Assembly (NCBI RefSeq): GCF_002993335.1
Contig: NZ_PVNS01000004.1
Location: forward strand, 62,001 to 126,000
Direction: 5' to 3'
From: Alkalicoccus urumqiensis
GTDB taxonomy: Bacteria; Bacillota; Bacilli; Bacillales; Salisediminibacteriaceae
Length of the DNA: 64,000 bases
Part shown: in pieces, positions 33,358 to 40,954 of the stretch
Numbering within the stretch: the stretch's first letter is position 1
Layout of the letters: every line of letters starts with the position of its first letter
The notes under the pieces: model-generated
What the model saw: the letters and a program-made list of their open reading frames with translations, nothing else
The model's database searches: none
What the model was told of the DNA's origin: nothing
Made by a program: the position numbers and the translations under genes

Positions 33358-34770
33358 TTAAATAATGCGGAGCCCGTCTACGAGCACGCAGCGCCGCTCC
33401 CGCGTAAACGTACGCGGAGACGTGAGCCCTTCGCCCGTCGGCCCGGCAATGGTCAGTGTCGCAAACCCTTCGCTTTCATAACCGAGTCCTGCAAGCGAAG
33501 GACCGTTTTTCACAAAAATGGTTGCATCGATCCGCTGGGCCATCTCTGTCAGGTTTGATACATTCTGGGAATGCATTACCGCCGTATGCCGGTTGCCTTT
33601 TTCCGCTTTCACCGCAAGATCAATGCCTTCATGGACATCCTTCACACGGATAAGCGGCAGAATCGGCATCAGCATCTCTGTATGAACGAGCGGATGATCG
33701 TCTTTCGTTTCTGCAATTAACAGACGGACATCCGGATCCGGCCGCAGTCCAGCAGCTTCCATAATGACAGAAGCGTCTTTTCCAACGTAGGATTTGTTCG
33801 GATACACCTTTCCGTCTTTTTCCACCAGGACGAGATCCAGTACTTTTTTCAACTGATGTCCTTTCAGTTCATACGCACCATTCTTTATCATGCGGTTTTT
33901 CAAGTCTTCCGCTATCGACTGTACGGCGTACAGCTCTTTCTCTGCGGTACAGAGAACGTTGTTATCAAAACTGGCTCCGAGAACGATATCGCGGGCCGCT
34001 TTATCCAGCTTCGCTGTCTCATCGACAACGACGGGCGGGTTACCGGGGCCTGCTGCGATCACTTTCTTTCCGGTGGACATCGCCGCTTTCACGACGGCTC
34101 CTCCGCCTGTGACAACAAGCGCCCGGATTTCCGGATGATTCATCAGCTCCGTACTCGTCTCAAGCGTAGGCTCTGATACTGCTGTCAGTACGTTTTCCGG
34201 ACCACCTGCTTCAACAATCGCGTCATTTAAAAGTGACATCGCCTGAAGTGAAACCCGTTTAGCTCCCGGGTGCGGGTTGTAGACGACGACATTTCCTGCA
34301 GCGACAAGGGAAAGGCTGTTGTTAATAATCGTTGCTCCGGGATTCGTCGTCGGAGTAATCGCTCCGAAAATCCCGAACGGAGAAGGCTCGACCAGCGTAA
34401 GACCGTCATCCCCAGTGTACGTCATGCTCTGCAGATCTTCCACGCCAGGCGTTTTCTCCGCTGCAAGCAGATTTTTCTGCTCTTTGTCGTCGATTCGTCC
34501 GAGGCCGGTTTCATTTACCGCCGTTTCCGCAAGTGCGCGCGCATTCTCCCGGCTCGTCTTCCGCATCGCTTCAATCATTTTCTTCCTCGTCTTTACATCC
34601 GTTTCACGCATTTTACGCTCAGCGGCTTCTGCTGCTGCAACTGCTTCCGAAACCGTCCGGAACACCCCGTGCCCGCTTACTGCAGGGGACGAACTTCCGG
34701 AATTTCCGGCTGCTACTTCCGACACCACTTTCTCTACCAGTGACTGAATCTGCTGTTCGCTCAGTTTCAT
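33358..34770 (-). CDS. CoA-acylating aldehyde dehydrogenase, EutE/PduP family
   Basis: 470 residues. N-terminal helix LSEQQIQSLVEKVVSEVAAG (3-22) with a Gly/Ser linker is an encapsulation peptide. The catalytic cysteine is C274 in NNVLCTAEKE, with the cofactor segment VTGGGAVVKAAMSTGKK. Converts acetaldehyde, NAD+ and CoA to acetyl-CoA. It removes the toxic, volatile product of DeoC. GAGGAGG precedes the ATG. Confidence 0.92.
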   Translation of the reverse strand: MKLSEQQIQSLVEKVVSEVAAGNSGSSSPAVSGHGVFRTVSEAVAAAEAAERKMRETDVKTRKKMIEAMRKTSRENARALAETAVNETGLGRIDDKEQKNLLAAEKTPGVEDLQSMTYTGDDGLTLVEPSPFGIFGAITPTTNPGATIINNSLSLVAAGNVVVYNPHPGAKRVSLQAMSLLNDAIVEAGGPENVLTAVSEPTLETSTELMNHPEIRALVVTGGGAVVKAAMSTGKKVIAAGPGNPPVVVDETAKLDKAARDIVLGASFDNNVLCTAEKELYAVQSIAEDLKNRMIKNGAYELKGHQLKKVLDLVLVEKDGKVYPNKSYVGKDASVIMEAAGLRPDPDVRLLIAETKDDHPLVHTEMLMPILPLIRVKDVHEGIDLAVKAEKGNRHTAVMHSQNVSNLTEMAQRIDATIFVKNGPSLAGLGYESEGFATLTIAGPTGEGLTSPRTFTRERRCVLVDGLRII

Positions 34771-35072
34771 CAGCTTCCTCCTCTCGATTCAAACGTCCGT
34801 TTTCCATGAATATCAATATGATCAATAATCGCGACGATCGCCGAATCCACCGGCGTATCCTTCGTCGTATTCGTCTGTCTTGCCGAACTTCCGCCGACAA
34901 CCATAACGACTTCACCCGTCCCGGAGCCGATCGTATCAATACTGACAAGCGGCTTCCCGTCCGGTTCCACCGTCTCGAGATCGAGCGGCTGTACGACCAG
35001 CATTTTCTTACCCATGAGGCGTTCATCCTTCGACGTCGCCACCACGCTTCCGACCACACGGCCGATCACCAT
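34770..35072 (-). CDS. EutN/CcmL-type pentameric shell protein (BMC-P), third
   Basis: 100 residues; VIGRVVGSVVATSKDERLMG, MLVVQPLDLE and AIVAIIDHIDIH are the family pattern, with a longer polar tail. GGAGGTAATGAGGT precedes the ATG and it overlaps the flavoprotein-like gene by seven bases. First shell gene of the operon. Confidence 0.9.
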   Translation of the reverse strand: MVIGRVVGSVVATSKDERLMGKKMLVVQPLDLETVEPDGKPLVSIDTIGSGTGEVVMVVGGSSARQTNTTKDTPVDSAIVAIIDHIDIHGKRTFESRGGS

Positions 35073-35713
35073 ACCTCATTACCTCCTTTACGCTGCACCG
35101 TTACCCCGAGTTCACGGGCCCGGTCCGCAGCCAGCGGAGATAAAACATCCCCCGCATAGACATTCACTGTTTCCTGTAATTCATACGCACGCTCCACGTC
35201 CGCTTCGCGGATCAGCCGCCGCCCCTCTTCCAGACGCTTCTTTGCGGAAGTCACCGCTTCCGGCGCAAGCGCCGACGTGGTCACAAGGATGCCTTCCTGC
35301 TGCATCGTGTGCAGGTAACGGGTGATTTTTTCATCGATTTTCCCGGCACGGCCGCCGGAAGACTGCGGCAGGAAACTCCGGTTGAAAACGATCGGCCGGT
35401 TTTCCAGCTGACGCTGAATCAGCGCTTCACTCAGTGGGTTATCGTCCATGGAAAGGGCCAGACGTGCAGCTGTTCCAAGCTTCGGTGCTGCCAGATAGAC
35501 GACCGGTGCCTTTAACATCGCATCCGGATCGGCCTCCTGTGCAGTAAAGGTCTGCAGTTCATGTGTTTCCCGCAGTTTTTTCAGATGAGCGGAGAACGCC
35601 GGTCCGGCCCGCGGAAATTGTTCAATTAGTGCAAAAACAGAAGGCGTTTTCATTTCATTTTGTAAAAAATCGCGTACCGTCTCCCGGACGATCGCTTCTA
35701 TGTGGTCTCTCAC
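35066..35713 (-). CDS. BMC-associated flavoprotein-like protein, function unknown
   Basis: 215 residues. It starts with an amphipathic helix MRDHIEAIVRETVRDFLQN like the cargo enzymes. The centre (APVVYLAAPKLGTAARLAL, then PLSEALIQRQLENRPIVFN) resembles the FMN-binding flavoprotein fold of phosphopantothenoylcysteine decarboxylases; the C-terminus DVLSPLAADRARELGVTV resembles a segment found at the end of other BMC-linked proteins. Similar flavoproteins accompany several BMC types, but no reaction is established. It may handle NADH re-oxidation, as no alcohol dehydrogenase is encoded here; this is speculation. Confidence 0.6.
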   Translation of the reverse strand: MRDHIEAIVRETVRDFLQNEMKTPSVFALIEQFPRAGPAFSAHLKKLRETHELQTFTAQEADPDAMLKAPVVYLAAPKLGTAARLALSMDDNPLSEALIQRQLENRPIVFNRSFLPQSSGGRAGKIDEKITRYLHTMQQEGILVTTSALAPEAVTSAKKRLEEGRRLIREADVERAYELQETVNVYAGDVLSPLAADRARELGVTVQRKGGNEVW

Positions 35714-36345
35714 GGCCGGATCAGCACTCCTTCTGCCCCCGCTGTCAGAAATGCCGCATTCGCTTCATCAAAATCCACGTGCATCTCCAGGCGGAATTTG
35801 TCCGATACCCGGATGACCGTATCATGGAAGGACACCGGCCGGCTGCTCGTCGATCGGATTGTGACGCGGTCCTGATCAGCAACCCCGAAGCGGGACGCGT
35901 CTTCCGGGTGCATATGAATGTGGCAGGCGGCCACGATGACGCCTTCTTTTATTTCCACCTGGCCCCGTGGACCCTGCAGTTTTATCCCCGGTGTTCCTTC
36001 AGTATTACCGGAAAGCCGGAGCGGTGCATCGACGCCCAGCTGAAATGCATCCGTTCTTGATACTTCCACCTGCGAGGAGCTTCTGGCAGGTCCAAGAACA
36101 CGGACACCGGGTATTTTTCCTTTTGGTCCAATCAGTGTCACCGTCTCTTCTGCAGCAAACTGTCCCGGCTGCGACAGCGGCTTTTTTTCCTTCAGCCCCC
36201 GGCCGAAAAGCCGCTTAATGTGCTCTTCTGAGAGATGTACGTGCCGGTTGGAGACAGCGATCGGTATGGTCATTCTGTTGGAAGAAGCGGGCTTCTCAGC
36301 GTTACGAAGTGCTTCGCGGACGAGTGATTCAATCTGTTCTCTCAT
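35710..36345 (-). CDS. pduL: Phosphate acyltransferase PduL
   Basis: 211 residues with an N-terminal targeting helix MREQIESLVREALRNAE. Two PduL domains: metal ligands in SNRHVHLSEEH (about 32-42) and ACHIHMHPEDASRFG, and EMHVDFDEANAA near the end. It swaps CoA for phosphate, turning acetyl-CoA into acetyl-phosphate and regenerating CoA inside the compartment. Overlaps both neighbours by four bases. Confidence 0.93.
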   Translation of the reverse strand: MREQIESLVREALRNAEKPASSNRMTIPIAVSNRHVHLSEEHIKRLFGRGLKEKKPLSQPGQFAAEETVTLIGPKGKIPGVRVLGPARSSSQVEVSRTDAFQLGVDAPLRLSGNTEGTPGIKLQGPRGQVEIKEGVIVAACHIHMHPEDASRFGVADQDRVTIRSTSSRPVSFHDTVIRVSDKFRLEMHVDFDEANAAFLTAGAEGVLIRP

Positions 36346-37307
36346 GCAATCCCCCCTTCCTGCTCCACTTTGGACAGCAGCGCTTCGGCGGTATACTGGT
36401 CGGTAACGAGTACGTTGGCATACCCTCCGCGGAGAGCGCCGACCATTGCTTCGGCTTTCTTCATACCGCCTGCCACCAGGATGGAATACTCCTTTTCACG
36501 AAGGTCGAGCAGGTCGATGCCGATCGTTCGTGCATTGATATCTTCATCACAGATTCTCCCGTCAATATCAATCATTCTGGAGCAGATATCTCCGACAGCC
36601 TGACGCTCCTTCAATACCTGGATGTCGGTCTCTGTCAGGTAGTCCGCCTTAAACAGGGCGGAATCTTCGTGGCGGTCACCGACGGTAAAAAGCGCAATAT
36701 TCGCTTCTTTTCCGAGATCCAGCACATGCCGGATGTGCCGGTCGGAGACGATGGCCTGCTTTACGACCAGATGATCAACGACTGCCGGAAGCGGGAGAAA
36801 GTGCGGTGACGTATGGAAAGCGCGTCCGAGATAGTTTAAAATTTCTGCTGCATACGTATTTGTTTCCGAGTAGCTCACCCCGCCGTTCAGCTGTGTCACG
36901 TGGACATCATGAACGCTCTTCTGCGGCAGATGTCTTGCTACTTCGTAGATCGTCGTTCCCCACGTCGTGCCGATAATATCGCCGTCATCAACGATCCCAT
37001 AAAGATATTCGGAAGCTCTGCGGCCGATTTCTTCTTTGATTACCTGTGTATCATTTACCGGCGCATCGCCGACAATGCAGTGTTTTAATCCGAAGGCATC
37101 CTGCAGCCGCGAGCAGAGCTCCTGCACATCCTGCTCCGGATCGACAATCCGGATCTGGACAATGCCGCGGTCTTTGGCTTCCTGAAGCAGCCTCGAAACC
37201 GACGGGCGGGAAATCCCAAGCTCCTTGGCGATCGCCTGCTGACTGTAATCGAGCTGGTAGTACATCTTCGCCGCATTAACTACCCGGGTTAGTTTGTCTC
37301 TCGGCAT
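36342..37307 (-). CDS. deoR: SorC/DeoR-type regulator of the deoxyribose operon
   Basis: 321 residues. The N-terminal helix-turn-helix (YSQQAIAKELGISRPSVSRLLQEA, about 20-43) and the sugar-phosphate-binding domain with GTTWGTTIYEVA, GICDEDIN-like RICDEDINARTIGID and AGGMKKAEAM are those of the SorC family. B. subtilis DeoR, of this family and length, binds deoxyribose 5-phosphate and represses dra-nupC-pdp. First gene of the BMC operon and probably its repressor and that of nupC-deoC. Confidence 0.88.
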   Translation of the reverse strand: MPRDKLTRVVNAAKMYYQLDYSQQAIAKELGISRPSVSRLLQEAKDRGIVQIRIVDPEQDVQELCSRLQDAFGLKHCIVGDAPVNDTQVIKEEIGRRASEYLYGIVDDGDIIGTTWGTTIYEVARHLPQKSVHDVHVTQLNGGVSYSETNTYAAEILNYLGRAFHTSPHFLPLPAVVDHLVVKQAIVSDRHIRHVLDLGKEANIALFTVGDRHEDSALFKADYLTETDIQVLKERQAVGDICSRMIDIDGRICDEDINARTIGIDLLDLREKEYSILVAGGMKKAEAMVGALRGGYANVLVTDQYTAEALLSKVEQEGGIA

Positions 37308-37362
37308 CTTTCGCGTACCCCCTCTCTATTATGGAATGAGTGTTACCGGCCAAGTGGTTTTA

Positions 37363-37414
37363 TGTATACGCTTCCACCTGAACCGATGAACATTTACTTG
37401 TGAACATTATTTCA
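37363..37414 (-). promoter_or_regulatory. Promoter and candidate DeoR operator of the BMC operon
   Basis: On the minus strand TTCATC (37385-37390) and TATACA (37363-37368) are 16 bases apart. Upstream, TGAACATT occurs twice in direct orientation (from 37387 and 37401), the second being part of the dyad TGAA-N6-TTCA (37401-37414). These repeats overlap or adjoin the -35 region, as expected for a repressor site. Motif-level evidence only. Confidence 0.4.
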
Positions 37415-37423
37415 TAAGCGAAT

Positions 37424-37486
37424 AAAAAAAGCAACTGCTTTTCGTGAAAAGAAACACTTTTCTGTGTTTTTTCACGAGCGCAGCTG
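37424..37486 (-). terminator. Rho-independent terminator after the small HTH gene
   Basis: On the minus strand a long imperfect stem (CGTGAAAA with TTTTCACG, plus ACAC/GTGT inside and an outer GCAGCTGC/GCAGTTGC pair) ends in TTTTTTT. Confidence 0.75.
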
Positions 37487-37684
37487 CTAAATAGCTGTGT
37501 CTCCGATATAAAATGTCATCTGCAGGCCGTCTGAAAGCTGCTGCAGCAGTTCAATCGGCACTCCCGGCACCCCTGTTTCAATAAGCACAATATCTCCGAT
37601 ACTGACGCCGGTCCGTTCGGATGCTTCTGTGACCGTCCATCCGCGGACTTCTCTCGCTCTCTCCAGCTGTTCACTGATCGTCAT
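37487..37684 (-). CDS. Small XRE-type helix-turn-helix protein
   Basis: 65 residues from the ATG at 37684 (GGTGGGAG upstream). EQLERAREVRGWTVTEASERTGVSIGDIVLIETG is a Cro/C1-type HTH with helix 2 and 3 at about 18-35. There is no other domain. A cre-like box lies between its promoter region and ribosome site. Role unknown; it sits just upstream of the BMC operon on the same strand with a terminator between. Confidence 0.7.
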   Translation of the reverse strand: MTISEQLERAREVRGWTVTEASERTGVSIGDIVLIETGVPGVPIELLQQLSDGLQMTFYIGDTAI

Positions 37685-37700
37685 ACTCCCACCGCCTTTC

Positions 37701-37714
37701 TGTAAGCGTTTGCA
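37701..37714. promoter_or_regulatory. cre-like (CcpA) site
   Basis: On the minus strand TGCAAACGCTTACA fits the cre consensus TGWAANCGNTNWCA at 13 of 14 positions. It is 17 bases before the start of the small HTH gene, where CcpA would act as a roadblock. Confidence 0.4.
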
Positions 37715-37778
37715 GTGAATTATACGGGACCGTGAACGATAGTGCAAGCATATCGGGAATTTTGTCGAAATATGCACC

Positions 37779-38066
37779 TTAAGCCATACCGGATATAGCA
37801 GCGGCTGAAGCGAGTAATCCTATCATACCGACCGCTGCAAAGAACATCCCTTCTTTTTTCCGCCCCTCTGTCTGCCAGATATTGACTCCCTGCAGCAGAA
37901 ACATCCCTCCAATTACAGCGCTCAGAAGTTCGAATCCTGCTTCGAAAATGCCTGTGAGCCGGAGTACGATCAGACACAGTACGGTAACAGCAAGTAGTTT
38001 TGATGCGGTTTGGATAGAAACCCCTCCATAGTAAAATAAGTATGTTTCCTTTACCGATACTACCAT
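37779..38066 (-). CDS. Small membrane protein, DUF3953-like
   Basis: Up to 95 residues; two or three membrane helices (about 24-40, 43-60, 72-92). The start is unclear. The ATG at 38066 lacks a ribosome site, while a good site GGAGGGG (near 38027) is followed by no ATG, GTG or TTG in frame at normal distance, only ATC. The true protein may be about 80 residues. The DUF3953 name is tentative. Confidence 0.5.
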   Translation of the reverse strand: MVVSVKETYLFYYGGVSIQTASKLLAVTVLCLIVLRLTGIFEAGFELLSAVIGGMFLLQGVNIWQTEGRKKEGMFFAAVGMIGLLASAAAISGMA

Positions 38067-38422
38067 TTTTAGGATATCTACGCGAAATCCTTCTGAATAT
38101 AGCAGGTGACCAGTGCTTTTGCCCGGTTTTTTGGAGAGCTCGTTTTCGGCCCTGCGGTTATTTCAGTCGGGCATTGAATGTTTCGTTGCGGTCTGCGGCT
38201 GCCGTATACCGGTGTTGCTGCTTTTTGCTGCGATCTTCGCCTTTAGTGTGGCGATCCCTTCAAACATGATGAGATCTTCGACTACCAACCGCCGTACCCC
38301 GCGGCGGTCCATATGCTTCAAACGGCTCCCCGTTCCAGCAGATGGCGGGCGATTGCAGCCTGAGTCTCTCCTATGGCGGTATTCCGCTGCTGCATGGCGG
38401 ACTGCTTCCGTTTCCACGTGAA
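38067..38422. other. Gene-free stretch, possibly decayed coding sequence
   Basis: No gene with a start and ribosome site. On the minus strand two short open frames (around 38310-38420 and 38163-38310) read helix-like peptides, including MFEGIATLKAKIAAKS, and may be remnants of one broken gene. The right end meets repeat copy C. Confidence 0.3.
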
Positions 38423-38530
38423 AACCCAGGCAAGGAGCTGCCTCGTTTTAAAAAATGGAGGTCCATTGAATGAGGTGCCGCATTCTACCTGCATCTACTG
38501 CCGGGCAGCGCCGAAGCTCTATCAACAGAA
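38423..38530 (-). repeat. Interspersed intergenic repeat, short copy C
   Basis: Contains both ends of the element found at 7945 and 43009 but almost none of the middle. The pieces are a hairpin ACCCAGGC/GCTGCCT, then GGAGGTCCATTGAA with CCTGCATCTACTGCCG, and the opposite end GAAGCTCTATCAACAGAA, which equals the reverse complement of the copy A left end over 18 bases. It looks like an internal deletion derivative. Confidence 0.6.
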
Positions 38531-38588
38531 TCAGGTAAAGTTTCAAAGCGTTGAAAAAGCTTCGTATTTTACACATTTCTATTCTGTC

Positions 38589-38620
38589 AAAAAAACAAGC
38601 GCCCCTGATATAGGAGCGCC
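38589..38620 (-). terminator. Rho-independent terminator of nupC-deoC operon
   Basis: On the minus strand GCGCTCC and GGGGCGC form a stem with a 7-base loop, followed by TTGTTTTTTT. Confidence 0.75.
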
Positions 38621-38659
38621 TGCATGAACCACGGCGGAAGGCCGCTGGCCAGTATATTT

Positions 38660-39328
38660 TTAGTAATCAGAAACGGCTGCTTCGCCCTGCATAATTTTCA
38701 CACCGGCACTTGCACCAATTCGCGCAGCTCCAGCTTCGATCATCGCTTCTGCGTCTTCCAGTGTGCGAACACCTCCGGAAGCTTTCACGCCGGCTTTGTC
38801 ACCGACAACGCTGCGCATAAGGCGAACATCTTCTACGGTCGCTGCCCCAAAGGAGAAGCCGGTGGAAGTTTTAACAAAGTCCAGGCCGGCACGCAGTGCC
38901 GCTTCACACGCCTGCTTTTTCTCTTCGTCGTTCAGCAGGCACGTTTCAAGAATGACTTTGGTCAGCGCTTTTCCTGCAGCAGCTTCCTGTACTGCACGCA
39001 TGTCCTGCTCGACAAGCTCCAGGTCACCTGCTTTAAGTGCGCCGATGTTGAGAACCATATCAATTTCTGTCGCGCCGTTTTCAATCGCATTGGATGTTTC
39101 AAATGCTTTCACTTCCGGAGTGGACGCGCCAAGCGGGAATCCGACAACGGTGCAGACATCCACACCCGTGCCTTTCAGTTTTTCAGCAGCCGCCTTAACA
39201 AAGGAAGGGTTCACACAGACAGAAGCAAATTGAAATTCGGCCGCCTCTTCTGCCAGTTTGATAACCTGTTCTTTCGTAGTCTCCGGCTTTAACAGTGTGT
39301 GGTCGATCATCGCTGCGATTTTTTTCAT
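38660..39328 (-). CDS. deoC: Deoxyribose-phosphate aldolase, cytosolic form
   Basis: 222 residues from the ATG at 39328 (AGGAGGAG upstream); a longer frame to 39394 has no ribosome site. It begins directly with [16 protein letters not shown], with no targeting extension. Schiff-base Lys153 in DFVKTSTGF and Asp90 in EIDMVLN are in place. Same reaction as the BMC-targeted paralog (about 55-60% alike by eye). Follows nupC by 99 bases and ends at a terminator. Corresponds to dra of the B. subtilis dra-nupC-pdp operon. Confidence 0.92.
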   Translation of the reverse strand: MKKIAAMIDHTLLKPETTKEQVIKLAEEAAEFQFASVCVNPSFVKAAAEKLKGTGVDVCTVVGFPLGASTPEVKAFETSNAIENGATEIDMVLNIGALKAGDLELVEQDMRAVQEAAAGKALTKVILETCLLNDEEKKQACEAALRAGLDFVKTSTGFSFGAATVEDVRLMRSVVGDKAGVKASGGVRTLEDAEAMIEAGAARIGASAGVKIMQGEAAVSDY

Positions 39329-39427
39329 AATATATCTCCTCCTGAAGTTTTTTTCATTATTATTTTCATAAACAGGCAAAGGGAAGCTCCGCACGGGGAG
39401 CGCGGAGTCCCAAGTTGTTATTCCATC

Positions 39428-40681
39428 TTAAAAGAACATTCCGGCAATAGAAGCATTCAATAGAGAAGCCAGTGCCCCTGCAGCAATTGCTTTGACACCC
39501 AGCTGCGCGATATCGCCGCGGCGGCTTGGTGCAAGCTTACCCAGTCCACCCAGAAGAATACCGAGGGAAGAAAGGTTTGCGAAACCACAGAGCGCAAAGC
39601 TTACAATCAGGGCTGTTTTCGGATCGTACGAATCGATCTCCGGCGCGAAATTTGCGTAGGCAACAAACTCGTTCAGAACGAGCTTCTGCCCGACAAACGT
39701 TCCTGCCTGCAGCGCTTCGCTCCAAGGAACACCAATCACAAATGCCAGCGGTGCGAATAATACACCTAAAATGTTTTCCAGCGTCAGGCCTTCCAGCGTG
39801 AAGCCGGATCCGAAAACGCCGATGATCCAGTTAATAGCACTCTGAACAACGCCCAGACCGCCGTTTACCAGCGCAATCAGCGCGATAAAAGCGAGAAGCA
39901 TCGCTGCAATGTTCAGCACAAGTTGAAGACCGGTACTCGCTCCGCGTGCTGCGGCGTCAATAACGTTGTACGATTCTTTATCTTCTTCCATCTCAACGTC
40001 TTTTTTGTCCGCTGTGTTTTCCGGATCCACTTCGGGCATCATCATTTTCGCCATGACAAGCCCTGATGGTGCAGCCATAAAGCTTGCTGCCAGAAGATAT
40101 TCGAGCGGAACACCCAGCTCCGAATACCCGATCAGAACGGAACCGGCAACGGATGCAAGTCCGCCGGTCATGACCGCAAACAATTCGGAGCGTGTCATGC
40201 TTCCGATAAACGGTTTAACTACGAGCGGGGCTTCTGTCTGACCGACAAATATATTCGCCGCTGCCGATAAGGACTCTGTCTTACTCGTCCCGAGTAGCCA
40301 GGACAGTGCACCGCCGAGAATTTTAATCACAAACTGCATAATACCCAGATAGTAGAGTATGGAGATTAATGAAGAAAAGAAAATGACCAGGGTAAGAATT
40401 TCAACGACAAAGATCATCCCGATTCCTTCAGCTTCAAATAGACCTCCAAAGAGAAAATCGATGCCTTCACCTGTGTAGCCGACAATCGCATTGACCACTT
40501 CCGTCAGCTGCAGCAGAACCCAGCGTCCGGCTTCTGAGTACAATGCAATATACGCAAACAAAATCTGAATCGCAAGTCCGCCTAGAATCGTGCGCGGCTT
40601 GATCGCTTTTCTATTGGATGATAACAGGAAAGCGATTCCGAGAATCACGATGATTCCCATTAAGCCCCAAAGTATGTTCAT
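39428..40681 (-). CDS. nupC: Nucleoside:cation symporter NupC (CNT family)
   Basis: 417 residues, about ten membrane helices. Family segments GQTEAPLVVKPFIGSMTRSE (substrate-binding hairpin), ASFMAAPSGLVMAKMM, and near the end ALCGFANLSSLGILLGGLGKLAPSRR are diagnostic of concentrative nucleoside transporters. Imports (deoxy)nucleosides with H+ or Na+. It feeds the deoxyribose pathway of the adjacent aldolases. No nucleoside phosphorylase or phosphopentomutase is within the window. Confidence 0.92.
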   Translation of the reverse strand: MNILWGLMGIIVILGIAFLLSSNRKAIKPRTILGGLAIQILFAYIALYSEAGRWVLLQLTEVVNAIVGYTGEGIDFLFGGLFEAEGIGMIFVVEILTLVIFFSSLISILYYLGIMQFVIKILGGALSWLLGTSKTESLSAAANIFVGQTEAPLVVKPFIGSMTRSELFAVMTGGLASVAGSVLIGYSELGVPLEYLLAASFMAAPSGLVMAKMMMPEVDPENTADKKDVEMEEDKESYNVIDAAARGASTGLQLVLNIAAMLLAFIALIALVNGGLGVVQSAINWIIGVFGSGFTLEGLTLENILGVLFAPLAFVIGVPWSEALQAGTFVGQKLVLNEFVAYANFAPEIDSYDPKTALIVSFALCGFANLSSLGILLGGLGKLAPSRRGDIAQLGVKAIAAGALASLLNASIAGMFF

Positions 40682-40721
40682 GGTGCTCCCCTCCGCCTGA
40701 AAAAGTATAGTAACAATAACA

Positions 40722-40760
40722 CTTTACATACTATAACAGATGGTTTGAAAAAATGTAAAG
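40722..40760 (-). promoter_or_regulatory. nupC promoter with overlapping inverted repeats
   Basis: On the minus strand TTTACA (40754-40759) and TATAGT (40730-40735) are 18 bases apart. CTTTACAT (40722-40729) and ATGTAAAG (40753-40760) are inverted arms bracketing the promoter, and TATAGTA/TACTATA (40706-40712, 40729-40735) form another dyad. A repressor such as the DeoR-like protein could bind here. Confidence 0.5.
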
Positions 40761-40954
40761 TTATATTTAAGCAAAAGTTTATAAAAAACATTGTAATAAA
40801 GCGGTTTCATGTAAAAGCGGTTTGTTTTCTCTATAATTTCGGCTGAATTTCTGTACCACCAGCTTGATGAAACACCCTGCTTTTTCCTTCAGGTTTACAA
40901 ACAATGGCACAGGGGTATGTGAATGGTACTGATATTCGCCAGAGGAGGGAGAAA

